Of a stretch of 64,000 bases of DNA, positions 41,077 to 49,058 are shown in pieces. Below the pieces are notes generated by a model. That model saw only the letters and a program-made list of their open reading frames with translations, was not told the DNA's origin and did no database searches. The translations under genes were made by a program, and so were the position numbers. Source of the stretch: Bradyrhizobium cytisi (GTDB taxonomy: Bacteria > Pseudomonadota > Alphaproteobacteria > Rhizobiales > Xanthobacteraceae); NCBI RefSeq assembly GCF_008123515.1, contig NZ_VSSR01000032.1, forward strand, positions 62,001 to 126,000, given 5' to 3'. How positions within the stretch are numbered: position 1 is the first letter of the stretch; each line of letters opens with the position of its first letter.

Positions 41077-42345
41077 ATGAAATCGATGATCCATCGATCC
41101 GTGTTGGCGCTTGCGGCGGTTGCCCTTCTTGCCGGGACCAGCGCCGGCAGTGCACAGGACAAAAGCAAACCGCTGAAGAAGTACGAATCCGGCACCAAGG
41201 AATTCTGGACCCATCCGCCGGATGACTGGTTCCTCGGCGACGAGAACGAGGCGCAGAAGGGTCTCGCGCCGCCCTCGGGTCCGCCGACCGGCGCCTCCGA
41301 TGCCGAGCTCGCCAACATCATCAAGAAGGTGAAGCTGCCGGCGGGCTTCAAGATGGAGGTCTACGCCTCCGGCGTGCTGGCCGCGCGTCAGATGGCCTGG
41401 GGTGACAAGGGCACGCTGTTCGTCGGCTCGTTTGGCCTCGGCAACGTCTATGCCATCAAGGACAACAACGGAAAGAAAGAGGTCAAGACCATCCTCAAGG
41501 GGCTGAACATGCCCACCGGTCTGGCCGTCAAGGACGGTGCGCTCTACGTCATCGCGGTCGACAAGCTGATCCGCTACGACGACGTCGAAAACAAGCTCGA
41601 CAACCTCGGCGAAGGCAAGGTCGTCTATGACGACATGCCGTCCTATGCCGCGCATGGCTGGAAGTACCTCGCGGCCGACAAGGACGGCTGGTTCTACATT
41701 CCGTTCGGACCGCCCTTCAACGTCGGCATTCCCCCGACCAGTCTCTCGCAGATCCGGCGCGTCGATCCCAAGACCGGCAATGCCGAAGTCTATGCGCTCG
41801 GCGTTCGCAACTCGGTCGGCGGCGACGTCGATCCGCGCACCGGAAAATACTGGTTCACCGAGAACGCCCGCGACTGGGTCAGTGACGACCTCCCCTCCGA
41901 CAAGCTGAACATGATCTCGAAGATGGGCGAGCATTTCGGCTATCCCTACTGCCACCAGGGCGACCTTCCCGATCCGAAGTTCGCCATGGGCCACAAATGC
42001 TCCGAGTTCACGCCGCCCGTGCTGAATCTCGGCGCCCACGTCGCTCCGCTCGGTATGAAGTTCTACACCGGCGACCAGTTCCCCGCCGAATACAAGAACA
42101 ACATCCTGATCGCCGAGCACGGCTCCTGGAATCGCCACAAGTACCAGGGCGGCCGCATCGTGCGCGTGATCGTCGGGCCCGACGGCAAGAACGCCAAGCA
42201 GGAGGTGTTCGCCTCCGGCTGGATCGAGGGCGACCAGGGCTATCTCGGCCGCCCCGATGACATCATCCTCGCCAAGGACGGCTCGATCCTCGTCGCCGAC
42301 GACTGGGCCGGCGCGATCTATCGCATCAGCTACAGCAAGAAGTAG
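41077..42345 (+). CDS. Periplasmic six-bladed propeller sugar dehydrogenase (sorbosone/glucose dehydrogenase family)
   Basis: A 422-residue secreted protein. The signal peptide is ALAAVALLAGTSAGSAQ. The mature part resembles soluble aldose-sugar/L-sorbosone dehydrogenases that use PQQ: LPAGFKMEVYASGV, MPTGLAVKDGALYVI, ALGVRNSVGGDVDPRTGKYWF, HVAPLGMKFYTGDQFP, IAEHGSWNRH, and a C-terminal DILVADDWAGAIYRI-like end. PQQ binding is inferred. A dihaem cytochrome c gene follows by 95 bp and could take its electrons. Confidence 0.85.
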   Translation: MKSMIHRSVLALAAVALLAGTSAGSAQDKSKPLKKYESGTKEFWTHPPDDWFLGDENEAQKGLAPPSGPPTGASDAELANIIKKVKLPAGFKMEVYASGVLAARQMAWGDKGTLFVGSFGLGNVYAIKDNNGKKEVKTILKGLNMPTGLAVKDGALYVIAVDKLIRYDDVENKLDNLGEGKVVYDDMPSYAAHGWKYLAADKDGWFYIPFGPPFNVGIPPTSLSQIRRVDPKTGNAEVYALGVRNSVGGDVDPRTGKYWFTENARDWVSDDLPSDKLNMISKMGEHFGYPYCHQGDLPDPKFAMGHKCSEFTPPVLNLGAHVAPLGMKFYTGDQFPAEYKNNILIAEHGSWNRHKYQGGRIVRVIVGPDGKNAKQEVFASGWIEGDQGYLGRPDDIILAKDGSILVADDWAGAIYRISYSKK

Positions 42346-42359
42346 CGCGACATGACCAG

Positions 42360-42400
42360 GAGGCTGCGGTGGCCGAGAGGCGCCGCAGCCTCTTTCATTT
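42360..42400 (+). terminator. Hairpin between dehydrogenase and cytochrome c genes
   Basis: GAGGCTGCGG (42360-42369) pairs perfectly with CCGCAGCCTC (42383-42392), followed by TTTCATTTC. A terminator or partial attenuator would lower cytochrome expression relative to the dehydrogenase; the T run is imperfect, so read-through is likely. Confidence 0.6.
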
Positions 42401-42440
42401 CAAAGTCTCACGCTGTCGTTCCTAGATCGGAATTCCTTCC

Positions 42441-43034
42441 ATGCGCCGGCAGTTCATCTCGCACACAATCAGCGCGGCTGCGCTCCTCACGCTTGGCGCC
42501 CTTTCCGCAAGCGCCGCGGACAATACTGCCGTCCAGGAGAAGGCTGCCGTTTGCTCCGGCTGTCACGGCGAGAACGGTATCTCGCAGACCGAGAACATTC
42601 CCTCGCTGGCCGGTCAGCCCGACCAATTCCTGCAATGGCAGCTCGTGTTCTTCCGCGCCGGCTCGCGCAAGAACGAGCAGATGCAGCCGATTGCCGCCGA
42701 GATCACCAACGAAGACGTTCGCAGTCTCGGCGCCTATTTCGCGGCCATGACGCCGCCGAAGGCAGCAGACGACAAGGATCCGGACCTGTCGAAAAAAGGC
42801 GCGCAAGTGGCCGCCGGCCGCCGCTGCGCCTCATGCCACACGGATAGCTTTGCCGGCACCAAGGCCGTCGCGCGGCTCGCGGGTCAGCGCGAGGAATATC
42901 TGGTCAAGGCGCTGCACGACTACAAGACCAGCCAGCGCGTCGGCGGCGGCGTCGCCGCGATGGCCGATGTCGCCTATCACATGAGCGATGAGGAAATCAC
43001 CGCCGTCTCGCACTATCTCGCGTACTTCAAATAG
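42441..43034 (+). CDS. Dihaem cytochrome c (c4-like)
   Basis: A 197-residue secreted protein: signal peptide ending ASAA, then two class I cytochrome c units with CSGCH at residues 38-42 and CASCH at 129-133. Each unit has a following methionine candidate for the sixth ligand. The general look is that of cytochrome c4. Its position after the propeller dehydrogenase suggests that it is that enzyme's electron acceptor. It is convergent with the panE-like gene. Confidence 0.88.
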   Translation: MRRQFISHTISAAALLTLGALSASAADNTAVQEKAAVCSGCHGENGISQTENIPSLAGQPDQFLQWQLVFFRAGSRKNEQMQPIAAEITNEDVRSLGAYFAAMTPPKAADDKDPDLSKKGAQVAAGRRCASCHTDSFAGTKAVARLAGQREEYLVKALHDYKTSQRVGGGVAAMADVAYHMSDEEITAVSHYLAYFK

Positions 43035-43072
43035 CGCTCCGCTTCGCTGCGCTTGTCCGGGACGACAGCAGT

Positions 43073-43996
43073 TTACCCCGCCCGCTGCTTCTCATACGCC
43101 TTGAGATGCGTATACGCGATGCGCAGCTTCGGAACCGGGACCTTGGCGGCGTCGGCGCGTGCGATCAGGTCGCCGATCACATGATCGGCCTCGACCGGAA
43201 GACCCGCCTTGATGTCGCGGAACATCGAGGCCGTCATCGGCGAACCCTCGGTGGTAAGGTTGCCCTTGACGCGCTCGAAGAACGGACCGCCCGGCGTGTA
43301 GCCCGACGCGGTGGCGATCGAGCTGGTTTCATCGAGCATGCCGAGCAAGAAGTCACGGCCGCCGGGCGCGGCGAGGATGTTGCCGACCGAGGTGCGCATC
43401 AGGCTGGTGCTTGCGGCGAGCGAGGACAGGAACACCCACTTCTCCCACATGTCCTGCATGATGTTCTGGCTGGCAGTGGCACCAGCGATGCCGCTCTTGA
43501 AGGCTTCGTCGATCGCCTTGACGCGATCCGACAATTTGCCGTCGCGCTCACCGTAGTTGATCGACTGCATCGGCTGCAGCTGCACCACCTCGCGCTTCTC
43601 GTTCAAGGTCGCGGCGATGGCGCAGAGACCGCCGAGCACGCGCTCCTCGCCGAACTTGGCATCGAGTGTGTCGAGATGCTTCATGCCGTTGAGCATCGGG
43701 ATGATCGCGGTGTTCGGGCCGACTGCGGCGGCGAATGACTTGATGGCATCGTCGAGGTCGAACGCCTTGCAGCTGAGCAGCACGACGTCGAATATCTCCT
43801 TGAGCGCTTCGGCCTGCACGGTCGGCGGGTTCTTCAGCGTCACGTCGCCATTCGGGCTCTTGATGACGAGACCGGCGCTCGCAAGCTCGCTGGCGCGGCG
43901 CGGCCGGACCAGGAATGTGACGTCGCGGCCGGCCTGCAACAGCCTGCCACCAAAGTAGCCGCCGATGGCGCCGGCGCCGACCACGAGGATACGCAT
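43073..43996 (-). CDS. Ketopantoate reductase-family (ApbA/PanE) protein
   Basis: A 307-residue NADPH-dependent reductase fold. The Rossmann motif RILVVGAGAIGGYFGG opens the protein. The catalytic Lys lies in NIMQDMWEKWVFLSS, a conserved segment in PanE, and the C-terminal helical domain contains TASMFRDIKAGLPVEADHVIG. It may be the pantothenate-pathway enzyme, but the family is large and many members have other substrates. It is convergent with the cytochrome c gene and follows the HCCA isomerase-like gene. Confidence 0.85.
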   Translation of the reverse strand: MRILVVGAGAIGGYFGGRLLQAGRDVTFLVRPRRASELASAGLVIKSPNGDVTLKNPPTVQAEALKEIFDVVLLSCKAFDLDDAIKSFAAAVGPNTAIIPMLNGMKHLDTLDAKFGEERVLGGLCAIAATLNEKREVVQLQPMQSINYGERDGKLSDRVKAIDEAFKSGIAGATASQNIMQDMWEKWVFLSSLAASTSLMRTSVGNILAAPGGRDFLLGMLDETSSIATASGYTPGGPFFERVKGNLTTEGSPMTASMFRDIKAGLPVEADHVIGDLIARADAAKVPVPKLRIAYTHLKAYEKQRAG

Positions 43997-44087
43997 TGTA
44001 AAGCTCCGTTGAACGAGGCGAATGGCGAGTAGGGAATAGCGAATAGGGCGAGAGGCCGCAAATGACGAGTCACAATTTCACGACTCG

Positions 44088-44702
44088 CTATTCGCCACCT
44101 TCCAGCACCATCTCCTCGACCTCCCGCAACTGCTCCTTGCCGAAAAACATCTCGTTGCCGACGAAGAAGGTCGGCGAGCCGAACGCGCCGCGCCCGACCG
44201 CCGCCTCGGTGTTCTTGATCAGCTTGCCTTTCACCTCGGGCTCCTGGGCGCGGGCGAACAGCTTTTGGGCATCGAGGCCCGACGACGCCAGCGCCTTGGC
44301 TGCGACCTCGATGTCGTCCATCTTCTTCGGCTCGCGCCACATGTGGTGGAAGGCGGCGTCGACATATGTCTCGAACACGCCCTCGAGCTGCGCCGCGATC
44401 GCGGTGCGCATCAGGTTCAACGTGTTGACGGGGAAGTTGGGATTGAAGACGTAAGGCTGGACCTTGAAGCGCTTGACGAAGCGCTCGGTCTCGATCTGCT
44501 GGAATTCGCGCTTGTTCTTGATGCCGGCGAGCGTCTCGGCCGGCGACCTGTTGTTGGTCGACTTGAAGATGCCGCCGAGCAGGATCGGCACATATTCGAA
44601 CTTGACGCCGATGCGCTGCTCGATCGCCGGGATCGCCAGATGGCTGAGATAGGCGTTCGGACTGCCGAAATCGAACAGGAATTGCGGGGCTGTGCGGGTC
44701 AA
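44088..44702 (-). CDS. DsbA-fold 2-hydroxychromene-2-carboxylate isomerase-like protein
   Basis: A 204-residue thioredoxin-fold protein of the kappa-GST/HCCA isomerase type: FDFGSPNAYLSH with the catalytic-position serine, YVPILLGGIFKSTNNRSP, FNPNFPVNTLNLMR, and GAFGSPTFFVGNEMFFGK near the C terminus. The TTG at 44702 has AGGGAG upstream; a GTG at 44723 is an alternative. The substrate is unknown. It lies upstream of the panE-like gene on the same strand. Confidence 0.84.
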   Translation of the reverse strand: MTRTAPQFLFDFGSPNAYLSHLAIPAIEQRIGVKFEYVPILLGGIFKSTNNRSPAETLAGIKNKREFQQIETERFVKRFKVQPYVFNPNFPVNTLNLMRTAIAAQLEGVFETYVDAAFHHMWREPKKMDDIEVAAKALASSGLDAQKLFARAQEPEVKGKLIKNTEAAVGRGAFGSPTFFVGNEMFFGKEQLREVEEMVLEGGE

Positions 44703-44792
44703 ATTCGTTCTCCCTAAAGTCACTTTTCACCCATTGTGGCGCAGCGCGCGCCACAGGTCTACCGTTTAATGATGGTCATAATATCTCGCTGA

Positions 44793-46142
44793 TCAGACCG
44801 GGCGCCGGATCGCCTTCTTGCGCCACACCAGCAGGTAATAGCCCATCTGCAAACCGAACATGGCGCAGAACACGATCGGATAGGCCGCCCACACGCCCTT
44901 TAGTCCCACGGTGCGGCTCAGGATCACCGCAGCCGGCAGCTCGATCGCGACAATGGCGAAGATCGACAGCAGCATCGGCGTCAGCGCAACGCCGGCGGCA
45001 CGCATCGCGCCGGAAAACGTGGTCGCAAGGCCGAACGGCACCGAGCTCCACAAGGCGATGAACAGTAGTCCCTTCGCCAAGTCGAGCACGGTGCCGTCGG
45101 TGATGAAGATGCCAAGCACGGCGCACGGCGCGAGATAAATCAGCGCCACGAGCCCGCCAGTCAGGACGAGGTTGAACGCAAGGCCCGTACGGACGATACC
45201 GTCGAGCCGCGCCCGGTCGCCGCCGCCGATGGCTTGCGCGCCGAGGATCGAGACCGCGATCGAAATCGACATCGCCGTGAACTGCGTGTAGCCCATCACC
45301 TGATTGACCGCGCCGTAAGCCGCCGTTGCGTCCGAGCCGAAGCCGTTGACGAGGCCGAGCAGAACCAGTTCGGCGATCGCCATCACGACCATGCCAACCG
45401 CACTGGGCAATCCAATGCCAAGGATTTGTCTGATCACAGCACGATTGAGCCTCACATGGCGCAGCAGTGCGACGTCCGGTGCGAGCGCGTGCTTCTTGCG
45501 CAGCAAATAGGCCGCCAGCGCGAGCAGCGCCACTGCATTGGAGATCGCAGCCGCCCAGGCCGGGCTGGCGATGCCGAGCGCCGGCAGCCCGAATGCGCCG
45601 CGGATCAGCATCGGCGTCAGGATCAGGCCGATCGCAGTCGACAATGCCAGCGCGAGCAGCGGTGTCACTGCGTCGCCAACGCCGCGGATCATCGCCGTCA
45701 TCAGCAGGAACACGAATCCGAGCGGCATCGTCAGCAGCATGATGCGGGCATAGGCGCTTGCCTGGTCGAGAATGTCTGCGGGCGTCGCGAGCGCCATCAT
45801 CAATTGCCGGCTGAACAGGCCGCCGGCCAATCCGACAGACATCGAGAGCAGCAGGCCGACTGCGAGCGTCGTGCCGACCACGATTCTGATCCGCCCGTGC
45901 TCGCCCGCGCCGAAGGCCTGGCCGATCAGCACGGTGGCGCCGGTGCTCAGGCCCATGACGAAGGCGAACAGAAAGAAAAACACCGGGAAGAACGTCGAGA
46001 CTGCGGCGAGTGCGTCGACGCCGATCATCTGGCCGAGATAGACATTGCTGACGGTGCCGAACAGCGATTGCAGCGCGTTGCTCAGCATCAATGGCGCGAG
46101 GAAGCGCAGGAAGCTTTTCCAGAGCGGTTTTGGAGCGGACAT
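44793..46142 (-). CDS. MATE-family efflux transporter
   Basis: A 449-residue protein with twelve expected transmembrane helices. The start is LWKSFLRFLAPLMLSNALQSL, with VSTFFPVFFFLFAFVMGLSTGATVLIGQAFGAGE typical of MATE exporters and SDATAAYGAVNQVMGYTQF in the second half. It probably exchanges cations for drugs or metabolites. The ATG at 46142 has AAGG upstream; upstream ATGs lack a ribosome-binding site. Confidence 0.92.
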   Translation of the reverse strand: MSAPKPLWKSFLRFLAPLMLSNALQSLFGTVSNVYLGQMIGVDALAAVSTFFPVFFFLFAFVMGLSTGATVLIGQAFGAGEHGRIRIVVGTTLAVGLLLSMSVGLAGGLFSRQLMMALATPADILDQASAYARIMLLTMPLGFVFLLMTAMIRGVGDAVTPLLALALSTAIGLILTPMLIRGAFGLPALGIASPAWAAAISNAVALLALAAYLLRKKHALAPDVALLRHVRLNRAVIRQILGIGLPSAVGMVVMAIAELVLLGLVNGFGSDATAAYGAVNQVMGYTQFTAMSISIAVSILGAQAIGGGDRARLDGIVRTGLAFNLVLTGGLVALIYLAPCAVLGIFITDGTVLDLAKGLLFIALWSSVPFGLATTFSGAMRAAGVALTPMLLSIFAIVAIELPAAVILSRTVGLKGVWAAYPIVFCAMFGLQMGYYLLVWRKKAIRRPV

Positions 46143-46235
46143 GGATGAGCCTTTCATCGGGGCGGGCAAAGCCGTTGCCGCGCGCAGCACGCGCGGCTTG
46201 GCTGTCGATGGGGTCGTTGGAGAGCGGCGCGCGGT

Positions 46236-46826
46236 TTACGCGCGGTCGCTGTAGGCGAGCTTGACGATGTGGTCGCGGATGTCGGCCGGCCAGTCGGCGA
46301 TCAGTCCGGTGAAGCGCCGCCGGTCATCCGCAAACAGCGCACGCGAGGCTTCCTCGAACTGCGCAAGATTGCCGGCCATGGTCGACATGAAGTGATAGGC
46401 GGCATCGCGCGCCTGCCGGTCGCGGTCCTTGTCGCCGCTCGCGCGTCGCGCCTCGTCGACGAGCTTTCGCAAGGCGACCGAAGCGCCGCCGGGCTGCGCG
46501 CCGAGCCATTCCCAGTGCCGCGGCAGCAGCGTCACCTCGCGCGCGACCACGCCGAGCTTCGGCCGGCCGCGGCCGCGCGGTTCGGTTGGTGAAGCGGTCT
46601 CCTCAACTGGCGGCGGGATCAGCTTCGCCAGACGCGCCAGGACCTCGCGGTCCCCGCCGCGAAGATCGAAGTCGATCGATCTGCCGGTGGCGTCCTCGAA
46701 GATGATGATGGGCTCGTCCGGCCGTGGCGCCACGCGCTTGACGACCAGCGCGACCTCTCCTGCCGGCCCGGACACCAGGCGACGCTGACCCTGAAAGGCG
46801 GTGAAAGTTCTCTGCATTGAAATCAT
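46236..46826 (-). CDS. DUF2239-family protein
   Basis: About 196 residues. The N terminus (QRTFTAFQGQRRLVSGPAGEVA) and the segment RPKLGVVAREVTLLPRHWEWLGAQPGGASVALRKLVDEAR match DUF2239. The last segment and the regular basic helix suggest a DNA-binding or regulatory role, but no function is known. The start is uncertain between ATGs at 46817, 46826 and 46832. It is divergent from a GST, with inverted repeats between them. Confidence 0.82.
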   Translation of the reverse strand: MISMQRTFTAFQGQRRLVSGPAGEVALVVKRVAPRPDEPIIIFEDATGRSIDFDLRGGDREVLARLAKLIPPPVEETASPTEPRGRGRPKLGVVAREVTLLPRHWEWLGAQPGGASVALRKLVDEARRASGDKDRDRQARDAAYHFMSTMAGNLAQFEEASRALFADDRRRFTGLIADWPADIRDHIVKLAYSDRA

Positions 46827-46856
46827 TGCCATATTGACGACGTTGGCCGCTTTAAT

Positions 46857-46911
46857 ATCCGGGTAAATTGCGAAGGTCAATATACCCGGATGAAAACATC
46901 CATCCGGATGG
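46857..46911. promoter_or_regulatory. Inverted repeats between DUF2239 and GST genes
   Basis: ATCCGGGTA (46857-46865) and TACCCGGAT (46883-46891) form perfect 9-bp arms 17 bp apart. A separate 12-bp perfect palindrome, CCATCCGGATGG, is at 46900-46911. All three share the CCGGAT core. They look like operators, but which protein binds them is unknown; DUF2239 is the adjacent candidate. Confidence 0.65.
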
Positions 46912-46982
46912 CTCGACATTGCGGTCTCGGGCTGGCAGGTACGCGACCGACCGACCACGCCTAGTAACCTAAGGATCTCGCG

Positions 46983-47648
46983 ATGCTGACCGTCCACCAC
47001 CTCAACAATTCGCGCTCGCAGCGGGTGCTGTGGCTGCTCGAGGAGTTGGGCGTGCCCTACGAGATCGTGCGCTACCAGCGCCAGCCCGATATGCGCGCGC
47101 CGAAAGAGCTGCGCGCGATCCACCCGCTCGGCAAGTCGCCCGTCATCACCGACAACGGTAACACCATCGCGGAATCAGGCGCGATCATCGAATATCTCAT
47201 CGCGACCTACGGCAACGGCCGGCTGATCCCGCCGCCGAACACGCCGGAGCGGCTGCGTTTCACCTATTGGCTGCACTATGCGGAGGGATCGGCGATGTCG
47301 CCGCTGCTGCTGAAGCTGCTGTTCACGTTGATGCCGAAGCGCGCGCCGGCGCTGCTTCGCCCGCTGGTGCGCAAGGTCTCGAACCAGGCGCTGACCGCGC
47401 TGGTCAATCCGCAGCTCAAGCAGCACATGGATTATTGGGAAGGCGAGCTCGGCAAGAGCGAGTGGTTTGCCGGCAATGAATTCACTGCAGCCGACATCCA
47501 GATGAGCTTTCCGCTTGAAGCAGCGCAAGCGCGCGGCGGGCTCGAGCAAGGCCATCCCAAGGCCATGGCGTTTCTTGAACGCATCCACGCGCGGCCGGCC
47601 TATGCGCGTGCCCTCGAGAAGGGCGGGCCGTACCAGGTGGGACGGTAG
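46983..47648 (+). CDS. Glutathione S-transferase family protein (second)
   Basis: A 221-residue GST with N-terminal LTVHHLNNSRSQRVLWLLEELGVPYEIV, HPLGKSPVITDNGNTIAESGAIIEYL (glutathione-site ESGAI) and a helical C-terminal half with WFAGNEFTAADIQMSFPLEA. The Ser-Arg-Ser-Gln motif near the start supplies the likely catalytic serine, as in many bacterial classes. It is divergent from the DUF2239 gene, separated by operator-like repeats, and is not adjacent to the other GST. Confidence 0.9.
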   Translation: MLTVHHLNNSRSQRVLWLLEELGVPYEIVRYQRQPDMRAPKELRAIHPLGKSPVITDNGNTIAESGAIIEYLIATYGNGRLIPPPNTPERLRFTYWLHYAEGSAMSPLLLKLLFTLMPKRAPALLRPLVRKVSNQALTALVNPQLKQHMDYWEGELGKSEWFAGNEFTAADIQMSFPLEAAQARGGLEQGHPKAMAFLERIHARPAYARALEKGGPYQVGR

Positions 47649-47668
47649 TTGGTCTCACCGATCCAACA

Positions 47669-48964
47669 CTAGTCCGCGTGCAGCACGCGGCCACGCGTCT
47701 CCGGCAGCGCGAAGGCGGCGGCGAAGAACAGCACGTAAGCCACAACCGCGAAGATCGCGATCGCATCGGCAAGCGATGTCGACGCTGACAGAGCGCCGAC
47801 GAGGAATGGAAACAGCGCGCCGATGCCGCGGCCGAAATTGTAGCAAAAGCCCTGGCCGGAGCCGCGCAGCCGCGTCGGATAGAGCTCGGTCAGAAACGCG
47901 CCAATGCCGGAGAAATAGCCCGAGGCGAAGAAGCCGAGCGGGAATCCGAGCACCCACAGGATCTCGTTGGTCAGCGGCAGTTGCGTGTAGAGCAGCACGA
48001 TTGCCATCGCTCCGATCGAGAAGATCAGGAACAGATTGCGCCGTCCGATCCGGTCGGCGAGCCAGGCGCCGACGAGATAGCCGATGAAGGATCCGATGAT
48101 CAGCGTCGACAGATAGCCGGTCGAGCCGACGATCGACAGATGACGCTCCTTGGTCAGGAATTGCGGCACCCAGAACGTGACGGCGTAGTAACCGCCCTGG
48201 CAGCCCGTCGCCATCAGGGACGCCAGAATGGTGGTCTTCAGGATCGGCCCGGAGAAGATCTCCCAGAGCGCCGGACGATGGCCGCTCGCGGCCTGCTTTG
48301 CACGGGCCTCCGCCGCGATCTCCGGCTCGGCGACGGAGCGGCGGATATAGAATACCAGCAGCGCGGGCAGCGCGCCGATCACGAACATCCAGCGCCACGC
48401 CGTTTCCGCCGGCAGAGCCGAGAACAGGATCGCCTGCGACAGCACGGCAAGGCCCCAGCCGACCGCCCAGCCCGATTGCACCGAGCCGACCGCGCGTCCA
48501 CGATATTGCGGCCGGATCGCTTCGCCCATCAGCACGGCGCCAGCGGCCCATTCGCCGCCGAAGCCGAGGCCAAGCACCGCGCGCGCGATCAAAAGCTGCT
48601 CGAAATTCTGCACGATCGCGCAGACCAGCGAGAAGAACGAGAACCAGATGATGGTGATCTGGAGCGTCCTGACCCGGCCGATATGGTCGGAGAGATAACC
48701 GCCAAGCCAACCGCCGATGGCGGAGGCCAGCAGCGTCACCGTGCCGGCAAGGCCGGCCGAGGCCGCATCGACCTTCCACAGTGCGATGATGGTGCCGATC
48801 ACCAGCGGATAGATCATGAAGTCCATGCCGTCGAGCGCCCAGCCTGCCGCGCAGGCCCAGAACGTCCTTCGCTCCGGCGCATTCATGTCGCGGTAGAAGG
48901 CGAGAAGGCTGGTGTCCTCGATCTCGGCGCGTTCGATGCGCTCAGTCGGATCGGCTGTGGTCAT
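47669..48964 (-). CDS. MFS transporter (sugar/organic-acid:H+ symporter type)
   Basis: A 431-residue protein with twelve expected helices. MFS signature residues are GGYLSDHIGRVRTLQ (loop 2-3), a matching DRIGRRNL in the second half and ELYPTRLRGSGQG. The early motif WALDGMDFMIYPLVIG and AVLGLGFGGEWAAGAVLMGEAI are typical of the metabolite:H+ and aromatic-acid/sialate-like symporters. The substrate is not predictable. It faces the GST gene convergently. Confidence 0.88.
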   Translation of the reverse strand: MTTADPTERIERAEIEDTSLLAFYRDMNAPERRTFWACAAGWALDGMDFMIYPLVIGTIIALWKVDAASAGLAGTVTLLASAIGGWLGGYLSDHIGRVRTLQITIIWFSFFSLVCAIVQNFEQLLIARAVLGLGFGGEWAAGAVLMGEAIRPQYRGRAVGSVQSGWAVGWGLAVLSQAILFSALPAETAWRWMFVIGALPALLVFYIRRSVAEPEIAAEARAKQAASGHRPALWEIFSGPILKTTILASLMATGCQGGYYAVTFWVPQFLTKERHLSIVGSTGYLSTLIIGSFIGYLVGAWLADRIGRRNLFLIFSIGAMAIVLLYTQLPLTNEILWVLGFPLGFFASGYFSGIGAFLTELYPTRLRGSGQGFCYNFGRGIGALFPFLVGALSASTSLADAIAIFAVVAYVLFFAAAFALPETRGRVLHAD

Positions 48965-49058
48965 GTGCGTTTCCCCGGCAGTGTCTTTGGCCGGGCGGTG
49001 GTAGCACGCGCGGCGCCGGGCGCAAGCCGGCGCACGGTCGTACCATGCAGGGACAGCG

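Noticed and set aside
44735..44755. Hairpin TGTGGCGC/GCGCCACA between the MATE and HCCA isomerase-like genes
   Set aside because: No T run follows on the minus strand, so a terminator call is not supported.
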